Shown piece by piece: positions 7,384 to 14,955 of a stretch of 64,000 bases of DNA. The stretch is from positions 310,001 to 374,000 of the forward strand of contig CAVQVR010000010.1 in assembly GCA_963717195.1 (NCBI GenBank), read 5' to 3'. The number at the start of each line of letters is the position of its first letter. Within the stretch, counting starts at the first letter, position 1. A program made the position numbers and the translations under genes. Under the pieces are notes generated by a model. That model was given only the letters and a program-made list of their open reading frames with translations. It did not search any database and was not told the origin of the DNA. The stretch comes from JACDAE01 sp963717195 (lineage in GTDB: Bacteria; Chloroflexota; Ktedonobacteria; Ktedonobacterales; Ktedonobacteraceae).

Positions 7384-8505
7384 TTAGACACGAGACTCTT
7401 TTGCTTCCTCTTCTTTTGCTTCCTCTTCTTTCACTTTCCTCTTCTCGCGCATACTTGAGGCGAAACGACGACTTTGCTGGATCAAGAAAAGAAGCCCACA
7501 AAGTACGAAGAATCCACCCACAACAAACATCCACCATGGTAACGCACTACTCACCGCCGGTGATTGCAGCGTGTTACTGGTCGGAAATGCCTGCTGGACT
7601 TGCTGCGCTGTGATTGTGAAATGGGAATCATAACGCAGAATGTGATTATCTCCATAGGTCAACATGAGCGCAACTTGATAGTTTCCAGCTCCAAGCGCCT
7701 TCTTAAGATAGACCGGATAGTTGATTGAGGTCATTGGCAGAAAGGTATCTAGCTTGACTGGGAGCGTTTGCAAGAGAGCTCCATGCTCATCCATTACCTG
7801 CAGCGTCCCGGACGACTTGAACATCATCGTTCCTGTATTGTGGAGCGCGATCTGCAAAGACTGGTACCCATTGTCACCTCCTGCCTGAATGCCTGAAGCA
7901 CTCAATGCCTCGATGGCAGCACCTGGCAGAATCACTTCGACGGCGATAACGGTAATAATACGTGTCTGGATCTGCACGGTGTTCCCCTTCCCGCTAGCCT
8001 CCTTTGGCTGGTTTCCAAGAGGCGTTACCTCCATCCCAATTCCACCTAAATGATCACCAGAACGTACACTTTTTGGTAGCGTAACCTCAAAAGGAACAAG
8101 TACACTCTGCCTCGGAGCAAGTGTCAGCGACGATTTCCCCAGCGTGAGCCAGCTACCAACATCTTGCCGCCTGGCTGTTTGATCCAGATAGATTGCTCCA
8201 CTGGTTGCTCCTGTCGTTGCATCCGCCCCATAGAGCGTCGCACGTCCTGCTACTGTCCCACTATTAGTAACACGTACCGCATCCTGGATATGCGCACCTG
8301 GCTTACTGTTGAAGATAAAGTAGGCTCGACTGATTGGATCATTGGGATTAAAGTACGCCGGTTTTATGCCAATCACTGGCACACCCCCGGCTGCATGTGC
8401 AGGGGCGCTTATTCCTATACAACAAATTGCGGCAAGGAAGAGTATTGCACTCCCTAAAAGGGTAACGTTCTTACCTGTAAAAATTCTTGATGCTTGTGGT
8501 CTCAT
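7384..8505 (-). CDS. Second WxL-interacting protein, DUF916 type
   Basis: A 373-residue paralogue of the protein at 4515-5657. Signal peptide at 1-38; DUF916-like domain with YFNPNDPISRAYFIFNSKPG, DAVRVTNSG, DVGSWLTLGKSSLTLAPRQS and SGDHLGGIGMEV; second domain with NGYQSLQIALHNTG and YPVYLKK; membrane span at about 325-345 (LPWWMFVVGGFFVLCGLLFLI) and a cytoplasmic tail that is first basic, then a Glu/Lys/Ala repeat (EEEAKEEEAKE). A good ribosome-binding site (GGAG) precedes the ATG. The role is inferred as anchoring WxL-like proteins. Two anchor genes beside five WxL-like domains suggests separate pairs. Confidence 0.8.
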   Translation of the reverse strand: MRPQASRIFTGKNVTLLGSAILFLAAICCIGISAPAHAAGGVPVIGIKPAYFNPNDPISRAYFIFNSKPGAHIQDAVRVTNSGTVAGRATLYGADATTGATSGAIYLDQTARRQDVGSWLTLGKSSLTLAPRQSVLVPFEVTLPKSVRSGDHLGGIGMEVTPLGNQPKEASGKGNTVQIQTRIITVIAVEVILPGAAIEALSASGIQAGGDNGYQSLQIALHNTGTMMFKSSGTLQVMDEHGALLQTLPVKLDTFLPMTSINYPVYLKKALGAGNYQVALMLTYGDNHILRYDSHFTITAQQVQQAFPTSNTLQSPAVSSALPWWMFVVGGFFVLCGLLFLIQQSRRFASSMREKRKVKEEEAKEEEAKESRV

Positions 8506-8613
8506 TGTTTTCTCCGATATCTCTCAAAACAGTATCCATATGAGCAGAACCTCTTCAATATAACCTTCCTGCATGTTCATATGAATGTATCATCCCGCTA
8601 TTCATAATCGTCA

Positions 8614-8640
8614 GTATCGGCGCAAACTTAAGGGAGAGAA
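8614..8640 (-). promoter_or_regulatory. Possible sigma-28-like -10 box for the second DUF916 gene
   Basis: GCCGATAC on the minus strand lies about 110 nt before the ATG at 8505, but the TAAA box is not present at N15. Low confidence. Confidence 0.2.
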
Positions 8641-8667
8641 TAACTTGCATTGTGGAGAAAAAGATAC

Positions 8668-8694
8668 TAAAGAAAAACAATTACCAGCCGATAG
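8668..8694 (+). promoter_or_regulatory. Sigma-28/WhiG-type promoter, separated from its gene by an insertion
   Basis: TAAA-N15-GCCGATAG, a near-perfect FliA/WhiG consensus. The same motif block precedes the neighbouring paralogue at 9921-9947 without the MITE-like element that follows here. Confidence 0.6.
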
Positions 8695-8707
8695 TAACAA
8701 GTAAGGT

Positions 8708-8869
8708 CAGGGCTTGTGAATTAGCGTTTTTCTCCGCGTGTTGGCTCGCTGCGCGGGCCCTTTTGGTTTTTAATGGTGTGTTTTTCGGGCAGTGCCCGAA
8801 AAACACACCATTAAAAACCTTTTGCGAGCGCCGTAGGCGCGAGGAGAGCGGATAATTCACAAGCCCCGC
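8708..8869. mobile_element. 162-bp MITE-like palindromic insertion with 9-bp target duplication, copy B
   Basis: The element is bounded by identical copies of AAGTAAGGT at 8699-8707 and 8870-8878. Its ends are inverted repeats around GGGCTTGTGAATTA. The centre (8765-8819) is a perfect palindrome with arms of 26-27 bp. The paralogous region at 9948-9960 has a single AAGTAAGGT and no element, which serves as an empty site. The flank GCGCCGTAGGCGCGAGGAG is shared with the element at 4361-4495. It encodes no protein, so any mobility would need a transposase elsewhere. Confidence 0.75.
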
Positions 8870-8934
8870 AAGTAAGGTTGAAACGCCTTGACAAAACGTA
8901 GGGCAAGCAAAATTCTCGGTCGCAGAGAAGACGC

Positions 8935-8961
8935 TACAGAAATATCAGTAACGACCGATAG
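8935..8961 (+). promoter_or_regulatory. Degenerate sigma-28-type site
   Basis: TACA-N15-ACCGATAG, about 210 nt before the ATG at 9170. It has the same spacing as the better sites and a conserved counterpart at 10050. Confidence 0.4.
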
Positions 8962-9169
8962 TAACAAGTAGGGTTGAGACACAAGTTGGATGAGGTCTGT
9001 GAAGGAGAATGGAAGCTCTCTCTTGCCTGGCTTATGAAAGTCATTCATAGATAGCCCTTAAATACACTGACGTTTCAACTACAATTATGTATCGCTTCTG
9101 GCAGATATTCATCATCTACAGGAAGCAGCCATCGCATCTCAATGATTATAAAGAAAAAAGAGGACACGC

Positions 9170-9754
9170 ATGCTGAATTCAAAAAAACATTTTCATCATC
9201 TGTATAGGAATGGTATAGTTCTCGCGACATTCATGGTAGGAGCACTCCTGCTGCCAGGTCTCCTGACCGCCACAACGGCTTTTGCCGACACTCCAGGTGT
9301 CACAGGAACAGTGAGCGCGGGCACGTTGAGCGAATCGGCTTCCGCGGCCACCTTCTCAGGTACCATCGGATCCACCCCAACGTTTACCTTACCAATCTCG
9401 GGAAGCGATCTGACAGGCGGTGCCGCTGGCTGGAATCTCACGATTACTTCTACTACCCTGACCAGTGGGGGTAATACGATCCCAACCACAGCATCGAATA
9501 TTACCGGTATCACGGCTAACTGCACCAGTGCAGGTACCTGTTCTTCACCTACTCTGACGAGTTCAACGACGTATCCCGTTCAAATTCCAGCAGCCGTCTC
9601 TGCTCCTGCAGCGATCAAGTTCTTTAGTACTGCAATCACCACAGGTTCGGGCGTTTACACGATTACACCAACCATCGCCGTTTTCATTCCTGGTTCGACG
9701 AAAACTGGTAGCTACACGAGTACCTACACTCTCCTGATTGTCTCGGGACCGTAG
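9170..9754 (+). CDS. Secreted WxL-like surface protein
   Basis: A 194-residue protein with a basic N-terminus, signal peptide ending AFA (about residue 39) and one 155-residue Ser/Thr/Gly-rich domain. Visible features are AAGWNLTITSTTL (W-N-L, first WxL-like motif), a Cys pair C-x5-C around residues 118-125 that could form a disulphide, a YPVQIP strand and the C-terminal GSYTSTYTLLIVSGP, the position of the second WxL motif but lacking its Trp. The ribosome-binding site AGAGGA is 5 nt before the ATG. It is nearly identical to the next gene through about residue 140 and also homologous to the C-terminal domain of the ice-binding-like protein. Probable abundant wall protein; ligand unknown. Confidence 0.8.
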   Translation: MLNSKKHFHHLYRNGIVLATFMVGALLLPGLLTATTAFADTPGVTGTVSAGTLSESASAATFSGTIGSTPTFTLPISGSDLTGGAAGWNLTITSTTLTSGGNTIPTTASNITGITANCTSAGTCSSPTLTSSTTYPVQIPAAVSAPAAIKFFSTAITTGSGVYTITPTIAVFIPGSTKTGSYTSTYTLLIVSGP

Positions 9755-9776
9755 AAGTTGTCAATAGCCAATTGTT

Positions 9777-9822
9777 ACAGAGCGGGTATCCCAGCATTTA
9801 ACTGTAGGGATACCCGCTCTGT
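9777..9822 (+). terminator. Strong hairpin terminator
   Basis: A 16-bp perfect stem (ACAGAGCGGGTATCCC and complement) lies 23 bp after the stop codon. In the duplicated copy (about 10891-10940) the left arm has decayed. Confidence 0.6.
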
Positions 9823-9920
9823 AGCTCTATAGAACAGACAATGCCCTGGCAGTTTAGGAAAAGGGCTTCGAACAAGAACCCGCTATGGTGACCCTAAAAG
9901 TCAGGGATCATGATAGGCGC

Positions 9921-9947
9921 TAAAGAAAAACAAGGACCAACCGATAG
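9921..9947 (+). promoter_or_regulatory. Sigma-28/WhiG-type promoter
   Basis: TAAA-N15-ACCGATAG followed by a single AAGTAAGGT, the uninterrupted version of the arrangement at 8668. Confidence 0.55.
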
Positions 9948-10049
9948 TAATAAGTAAGGTGGGGATCTCCATCCTTCTGGGGGACCGGAGTAGAGCGTCA
10001 CTTTGACAAACGTAGGACAAGCAAAATTCTCAGGCCGCAGAGAAAACAC

Positions 10050-10076
10050 TACAGAAATATCAGTAACGGTCGATAG
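10050..10076 (+). promoter_or_regulatory. Degenerate sigma-28-type site
   Basis: TACA-N15-GTCGATAG, the duplicated counterpart of the site at 8935. Confidence 0.35.
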
Positions 10077-10283
10077 TAACAAGTAGGGTTGAGACACAAG
10101 TTGTATGAGGCCTGTGAAGGGGAATGGAAGCTCTCTCTTGCCTGGCTTATGAAAGTCATTCATAGATAGCCCTTAAATACACTGACGTTTCAATCACAAT
10201 TATGTATCGCTTCTGGCAGATATTCATCTCCACTGGAAGCAGCCATTGCATCTCAATGATTATAAAGAAAAAAGAGGACACGC

Positions 10284-10868
10284 ATGCTGAATTCAAAAAA
10301 ACATTTTCATCATCTGTATAGGAATGGTATAGTTCTCGCGACATTCATGGTAGGAGCACTCCTGCTGCCAGGTCTCCTGACCGCCACAACGGCTTTTGCC
10401 GACACTCCAGGTGTCACAGGAACAGTGAGTGCGGGCACGTTGAGCGAATCGGCTTCCGCGGCCACCTTCTCAGGTACCATCGGATCCACGCCAACGTTTA
10501 CCTTACCAATCTCAGGAAGCGATCTAACAGGAGGCGCAGCTGGTTGGAATCTCACGATTACCTCCACTACCCTGACCAGTGGAGCTAATACGATCCCAAC
10601 CACAGCATCGAATATTACCGGTATCACGGCTAACTGTACCAGTGCAGGTACCTGTTCTTCACCTACTCTGACGAGTTCAACGACGTATCCCGTTCAAATT
10701 CCAGCCGCAACCACTGCTCCTACAGCTCTCAAGTTCTTTAGCACAGCCGCCGCCTCAGGTTCAGGCGTTTACACAGTTACACCAACCATCGCCGTTACCA
10801 TTCCTGGTTCGACGAAAACTGGTAGCTACACGAGTACCTACACTCTCCTGATTGTCTCGGGACCGTAG
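10284..10868 (+). CDS. Secreted WxL-like surface protein (duplicate)
   Basis: 194 residues, nearly identical to the product of 9170-9754. Signal peptide, GWNLTITSTTL motif, Cys pair and C-terminal TYTLLIVSGP are all kept. Differences cluster in residues 142-175 (for instance AATTAPTALKFFSTAAASG against AAVSAPAAIKFFSTAITTG), with one or two elsewhere. This uneven pattern suggests either selection on that loop or partial gene conversion of the rest. Leader and ribosome-binding site are the same as in the first copy. Confidence 0.8.
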   Translation: MLNSKKHFHHLYRNGIVLATFMVGALLLPGLLTATTAFADTPGVTGTVSAGTLSESASAATFSGTIGSTPTFTLPISGSDLTGGAAGWNLTITSTTLTSGANTIPTTASNITGITANCTSAGTCSSPTLTSSTTYPVQIPAATTAPTALKFFSTAAASGSGVYTVTPTIAVTIPGSTKTGSYTSTYTLLIVSGP

Positions 10869-11225
10869 AAGTTGTCAATAGCCAATTGTTACAGAGTAAG
10901 TATCCTTGCAGTTAAATGACGGGATACCCGCTCTGTAACGATCTATAGGACAGAAAATGCCCTGGCAGTTTAGTGAAAGGGTGCCAAGCAAGAACCCGCC
11001 AGTCGGATTCGCTCAACATCCTTTCCACTGTATAGCCCTCTCCCACCACCGTCAGATAAAGAAAAGCAAACAATAGCCGATAGAGTAAAGTGTGCCAAAA
11101 TTACATTTTCATGATATCTCATAATAAAGCGATAGTAATATATATTCTGTTGGATGCGAGACTTCTTCCCTGATCGTTCGCATCACATATCGTTAACGTA
11201 TAGAAATTAAAAATAGGTGATAGCA
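10869..11225. other. Spacer before the third WxL-like gene
   Basis: Contains a degenerate copy of the terminator hairpin and the sigma-28-type site at 11057; no gene. Confidence 0.55.
11057..11083 (+). promoter_or_regulatory. Sigma-28/WhiG-type promoter
   Basis: TAAA-N15-GCCGATAG, 140 bp before the third WxL-like gene. Surrounding sequence is otherwise diverged from the duplicated pair, so conservation of both boxes and spacing is informative. Confidence 0.6.
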
Positions 11226-11813
11226 ATGTTGAACCTGATAGAACATTTTCGCAGCCCGTATAGATGCAGTGTGCTTTGCATGCTCCTTATTGTAGCAGGA
11301 CTCCTGTTGCCTTTTGCCAGCACGCCTGCTCTTGCCGACTCCCCGGTAATGCAAGGAACCATTTCTGCAGGCTCATTAAGTAATACAATCTCATCATCGT
11401 ATTCCTTCTCTGGCATTGTAGGCAGTACTGCAACTTTCAATATGCCGTTTTCAGTGAGCGATCTGACAGGCAGTGGAAGTGGATGGAATCTCACGATCAC
11501 CTCCACTCAGTTTGCCACTTCTGGCAACGCTCAAACCCTGCCAACGACAGCCTCGACTATGACTGGCATATCTGCAGCCTGCACCTCTGTCGGTACCTGT
11601 TCTCAAGCTACTCTGACCAATGGCATAACGCCTCCCATCGCCATTCCAGCTGGAACTACCCCTCCCTCGCCAGTCAAGTTCTTCGGAACGGCTGTAAGTA
11701 CAGGTATGGGCATTTATACGCTGACGCCTGTCATTTCCGTCGCTATCCCAACCAGCACTCTAGTCGGAACGTATACGTCTACCCTCACCGTAACGATCTC
11801 ATCTAGTCCGTAA
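11226..11813 (+). CDS. Secreted WxL-like surface protein (third, diverged)
   Basis: The start is taken at the ATG 11226, after an AGGTGA ribosome-binding site, giving 195 residues. Signal peptide ending ALA, then one domain with GSGWNLTITSTQF, a C-x5-C pair (ACTSVGTCS), PPIAIPAGTTPPSPVKFF and C-terminal TYTSTLTVTISSSP. The proline-rich PAGTT-PP-VK-F segment is closest to the C-terminal domain of the ice-binding-like protein, linking the two subgroups. Followed at once by an intrinsic terminator, so monocistronic. Confidence 0.8.
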   Translation: MLNLIEHFRSPYRCSVLCMLLIVAGLLLPFASTPALADSPVMQGTISAGSLSNTISSSYSFSGIVGSTATFNMPFSVSDLTGSGSGWNLTITSTQFATSGNAQTLPTTASTMTGISAACTSVGTCSQATLTNGITPPIAIPAGTTPPSPVKFFGTAVSTGMGIYTLTPVISVAIPTSTLVGTYTSTLTVTISSSP

Positions 11814-11817
11814 AACT

Positions 11818-11865
11818 CATGAGGAATCAGTCATAGAGCAGTATGCTCTCACTCCTCATGTTTTT
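11818..11865 (+). terminator. Intrinsic terminator
   Basis: CATGAGGA...TCCTCATG with an inner GAGCA/TGCTC stem, followed by TTTTTC, 5 bp after the stop codon. Confidence 0.75.
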
Positions 11866-12015
11866 CTCTCTCCCAGTTTTCCTCCTTAGCTTCTCCTTGC
11901 CTTTTATGTCCACTCGTTGCACACTTTTAGCCGCACAGGTCAAGACTGCAGCCCAGATCTCATCGCATCCCTGGCATTTTAAATCGCTATACACAAAAAC
12001 ATGCCGTAGAAAAAT

Positions 12016-12930
12016 CTAAGGGTTGGGTAAACGCTTCGTTGTTTGCATAATCTCAATAAAACGCTGGAAACCTGTTGAGTCGGCAATCGCACACACACGC
12101 CGGAAACCCTCGCCATAGACTGGATCGGGATTATGCTCGATAGCTGTGGCATGATAGCGGCCCTCAGGCGTATTCAATCCAGTGTAGTAACGATAGGAGA
12201 GCAACTCACAAAAGCCCTCTTCAGCCCACAATGGCAAGCCGGAGATACCGTTCACAATCAACCAGACATGGCCGAGTTCATGGATGGTAACGCCCTGGAA
12301 GAGGGTCGCGGGCAGACCATGCAAAACAGCTACCCCGCTCACTTCAGTACGCTGAACCTGCCCATTTTGCATATAGGTAGTGCTCATAGTAGCACCAAGC
12401 GAATGGGTAAGGTTACGTTCGCTCAGGTAACGAGCTAGCTTTGCACGATCACAGAGTTCAAGACTGAGGCGCAGGTTATTATAACGCAAGCCTTGCGCAC
12501 CAACCCAGCGAATCAATTGGGAAAAAATGGGTTTTGCCACCTCCGCAGTCTCAATAGCGGTAGAGCGACAGATAGGGCAGCGCGTAACATCATTTCCAGG
12601 CTCCTGATCCCGAGGTGGCACCAGGCGACCACAATAGGCACAACGCGGAAACTGGCTCTGATGCTCTTTGCAATAACGAGTTCCCCACTGATCCACCAAG
12701 TATTCACCCACCAGAGGCTTGCCACAGTAAGCACAACGCGGCGCGATACGGTCTCGGAAACACTCAAAGTGATAGGGCACTCCCTGATGGACCTGGAAGC
12801 CTGTCCCTCCAATAGGGCGGCCACAGGCGGCACAGACGAAGTGCTCAGGATGCCATGTTGCATCGAGGGCCGTAAGATAATTGCCCCAGATCGGTTGTCC
12901 ACAGCCTTTACAGATTGGTTGCATTGTCAT
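12016..12930 (-). CDS. LIM-domain protein with DA1-like zinc metallopeptidase domain
   Basis: A 304-residue protein counted from the ATG at 12930. Residues 1-115 hold a LIM-type double zinc finger: CKGC, WHPEHFVCAACGRP, YHFECF, then CAYCGKP, YCKEH, and a third CAYC...CPIC pair. Residues 125-304 resemble the DA1-like domain (plant DA1/DAR ubiquitin-activated peptidases): the active-site helix TIHELGHVW (HExxH) and, about 20 residues on, WAEEGFCELLSY, with the second EE expected to contribute the third zinc ligand. Bacterial LIM-DA1 proteins exist but have no known substrate. No signal peptide, so cytoplasmic. It follows the GNAT gene in the same direction with 36 bp between them. Confidence 0.8.
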   Translation of the reverse strand: MTMQPICKGCGQPIWGNYLTALDATWHPEHFVCAACGRPIGGTGFQVHQGVPYHFECFRDRIAPRCAYCGKPLVGEYLVDQWGTRYCKEHQSQFPRCAYCGRLVPPRDQEPGNDVTRCPICRSTAIETAEVAKPIFSQLIRWVGAQGLRYNNLRLSLELCDRAKLARYLSERNLTHSLGATMSTTYMQNGQVQRTEVSGVAVLHGLPATLFQGVTIHELGHVWLIVNGISGLPLWAEEGFCELLSYRYYTGLNTPEGRYHATAIEHNPDPVYGEGFRRVCAIADSTGFQRFIEIMQTTKRLPNP

Positions 12931-12942
12931 AGTCCCTGGCAA

Positions 12943-12970
12943 GCGGGCGCACGCAAGGTAACGCCCCTAC
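12943..12970 (-). repeat. GTAGGGGC-family repeat, single unit
   Basis: On the minus strand GTAGGGGCGTTACC...GTGCGCCCGC. Its first bases supply the TAG stop codon of the GNAT gene (ends 12967), a position seen for other members of this family. Confidence 0.5.
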
Positions 12971-13860
12971 GCCTGATCCCCTAAATGAACGGAAAGTGCA
13001 TAATAATCATAGCTCCCAGTCTCTCTAAAGCCGCATGACTGGTAAAGCGAGAGGGCATTTTTATTGACCGTAGCCACTTCAAGTGCGATCTGCGTCTTTC
13101 TCATCGCAAAGAGAGCTTGAATGGTACGTGCGAGAAGCTGTCGTCCGTAGCCACGCCCCCGGTACTCAGGCAAAACTCCGAAGCCATAGATGAACGCTTC
13201 CTGTCCGACGAGAGACACATCGAGTTTGCCTATAACACCTACGTCCTTAAGTACCCCAACGTAGTAACGCCGCGCCAGGTTAGCCAATACCTTCGACGAA
13301 TACCAATCAACACCCTGTTCAGACAGGTCAAAGGCAAGAGCGGTAATATGTGTCAGCACTGGAATATCCTCTTCCTGCGCCTCCCTAAACTGCAAACGTT
13401 CATCGAAAGAGGAGGGTAAACGCGGTTCCTCCAGCACCATCTTATATTCTGAGTGATCATAAGTGATATCCAGCGTTCTGGCAAATGCCTGGCCTGAAGT
13501 AGAAACATGTTCGACAATCAACAACATCCGAACAATGTTTCTATGTTGACATTCTTCCAGAGCGGCATGAAACAGGGTAGTAAAGATACCTTTGCGTCGA
13601 TACGCGGGATGCACCATACCACTAATTTCGGCCTCATGTGGATTGAAAGAATACAGGGCAAGGAAACCTACAGGGATATTCTGTTCATAATAGAGAAAAT
13701 CGTTTGTTTCGTGATGAGGTCGCGCACGAAGCGTTTCCCAATTGATCTTCAGGTCCAGCCCTTCATGGGCATTGCATCTCTGCACAAGTTGCTCGATTTC
13801 TGCCAGTTCCGTCTGCGAAAGCCCCTGCGCCCTGTAGAGTCCCTGTTTAGCAGTTGTCAT
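12967..13860 (-). CDS. GNAT family N-acetyltransferase, two GNAT domains
   Basis: A 297-residue protein built of two GNAT folds. The N-terminal one (about 20-150) has the weaker acetyl-CoA loop GMVHPAYRRKGIFTTL. The C-terminal one (155-297) has a canonical motif A, GFGVLPEYRGRGYGRQLLA, followed by ALEVATVNKNALSLYQSCGF, the usual motif B. Tandem GNAT proteins include mycothiol synthase-like and several antibiotic or amino-acid acetylases. The substrate cannot be read from sequence. The start follows AGGGATGAG. Genes at 13895 and 12016 lie on the same strand with short gaps, so a three-gene operon is likely. Confidence 0.85.
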   Translation of the reverse strand: MTTAKQGLYRAQGLSQTELAEIEQLVQRCNAHEGLDLKINWETLRARPHHETNDFLYYEQNIPVGFLALYSFNPHEAEISGMVHPAYRRKGIFTTLFHAALEECQHRNIVRMLLIVEHVSTSGQAFARTLDITYDHSEYKMVLEEPRLPSSFDERLQFREAQEEDIPVLTHITALAFDLSEQGVDWYSSKVLANLARRYYVGVLKDVGVIGKLDVSLVGQEAFIYGFGVLPEYRGRGYGRQLLARTIQALFAMRKTQIALEVATVNKNALSLYQSCGFRETGSYDYYALSVHLGDQA

Positions 13861-13894
13861 CTCATCCCTTCTTCATCTCTATAAAAATGAGTAT

Positions 13895-14716
13895 TTAAAT
13901 CTCTTCTGGCTTCGTAGCAACAAGCAGCACGGCGGGCAACATGAAAGAGAGTATCCCATTCCGCTCCTCAATATGCAAACGTTCGCGCACAGCAAGTGAG
14001 GCGTTGCGTAAGAGTTGCTTAATCATTGCAACCGAATCGGGTGGTGTGCGCATACGTTGCGTCCAGGAAGGAATATCCAGGAAGATGCTCCATTCGCGCA
14101 CGGAGTTCACTGCGAAGCCAGCTTCGTTCAGAAAAAGCGTCCATTGAGAGATGCGATGGTTACGTACATGGGAAGGATCACGCAAGATTTCTATTTCTTC
14201 GAGCAATACATCTGGCTCCTGCTCCTCCGGAGAGACCGAATCAATCAATAGAAGCTTTCCACCCGGCTTGAGCACACGTACCCACTCGTTAACACACTGG
14301 CGCACGTCAGGAAAATGGTGAGCGGCCTGCCGACAGACAACGACATCAAAGCTACTATCTTCACAAGGTAGAGCCTGAGCATCACCTTCCAGAAAACGAA
14401 TAGAGTGTAGTTGCCGCACCTCAGCCTCTTTTTGCGCTACTTCCAGCATAGGTTGGGTGAGATCCAGGGCGACCACCTCCGCCGCATGAGGAGCCAGAGC
14501 AAAAGCGGCATGCCCACCTCCCGTCGCGACATCCAATACGCGCTCAGTACCGGTGAGGGCGGCGAGTTCCACCAGCCAGGTCAGATCCTGACCGCTGGCG
14601 TGCACCTTGCTGGTAACATAATCCGCTGCTACTGCTCCAAAACGGCTCTGGACCTGCTGAAGTTTTGCGCGTGTGGCGGCATCATGGGATGGATTTTGCT
14701 GATTGATCTCGGACAT
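13895..14716 (-). CDS. Class I SAM-dependent methyltransferase (UbiE-like)
   Basis: The start is placed at the ATG 14716 (MSEINQQ), which has GAAAGGAAAGAG just upstream; an upstream in-frame start lacks a site. The 273-residue product has motif I VLDVATGGGHAAFALAP, an acidic end of strand 2 (VVALDLT), motif II around GDAQALPCEDSSFDVVVCRQAAHHF and a motif III VLKPGGKLLLIDS. These are characteristic of UbiE/MenG-type small-molecule methyltransferases. The substrate is unknown. A CTCCATCC-type hairpin in the leader (about 14752-14780) could affect expression. Confidence 0.85.
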   Translation of the reverse strand: MSEINQQNPSHDAATRAKLQQVQSRFGAVAADYVTSKVHASGQDLTWLVELAALTGTERVLDVATGGGHAAFALAPHAAEVVALDLTQPMLEVAQKEAEVRQLHSIRFLEGDAQALPCEDSSFDVVVCRQAAHHFPDVRQCVNEWVRVLKPGGKLLLIDSVSPEEQEPDVLLEEIEILRDPSHVRNHRISQWTLFLNEAGFAVNSVREWSIFLDIPSWTQRMRTPPDSVAMIKQLLRNASLAVRERLHIEERNGILSFMLPAVLLVATKPEEI

Positions 14717-14955
14717 ACTCTTTCCTTTCGTCAAGACTAACAATTGCCGAACTCTCCATCCTTTTCCATCAAAGGATGGAGACCCAATTACTCTATCTGC
14801 TAATGAGTATAATCGTTTTCGGTGTGATGTGTCTAATACCTTTTTCTCCAGAAAAGTGATACGTCAAAAGCATCAACTGACAGTCAAACAGTAATGAGGG
14901 CGGATTATAATAAAAGTAGTGGAGGCATCACATAGTAGAAAGAGGAATATCACTT

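Larger units (their letters stand above)
8506..9169. other. Divergent promoter region interrupted by a MITE-like element
   Basis: Contains two sigma-28-type sites pointing right, one weak site pointing left, and the 162-bp inserted element. No gene is seen; short frames across the palindrome are by-products of the repeat. Confidence 0.55.
9755..10283. other. Spacer between the duplicated WxL-like genes
   Basis: Holds the terminator of the first gene and both sigma-28-type sites of the second; no gene. Confidence 0.6.
8879..10930 (+). repeat. Recent tandem duplication of a WxL-like gene unit (about 1 kb)
   Basis: The segment from about 8890 to 9870 recurs from about 10005 to 10980 with few differences, covering the second sigma-28-type site, leader, whole gene and the start of the terminator. 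Start codons are 1114 bp apart. Divergence concentrates in the last quarter of the gene and in the terminator left arm. Confidence 0.85.

Noticed and set aside
8652..8855. 67-codon frame across the palindrome
   Set aside because: It is a translation of the inserted MITE-like element.
6586..11083. Sigma-28-type sites as evidence of motility
   Set aside because: No flagellar or chemotaxis gene in the window; a developmental WhiG-like role fits better.
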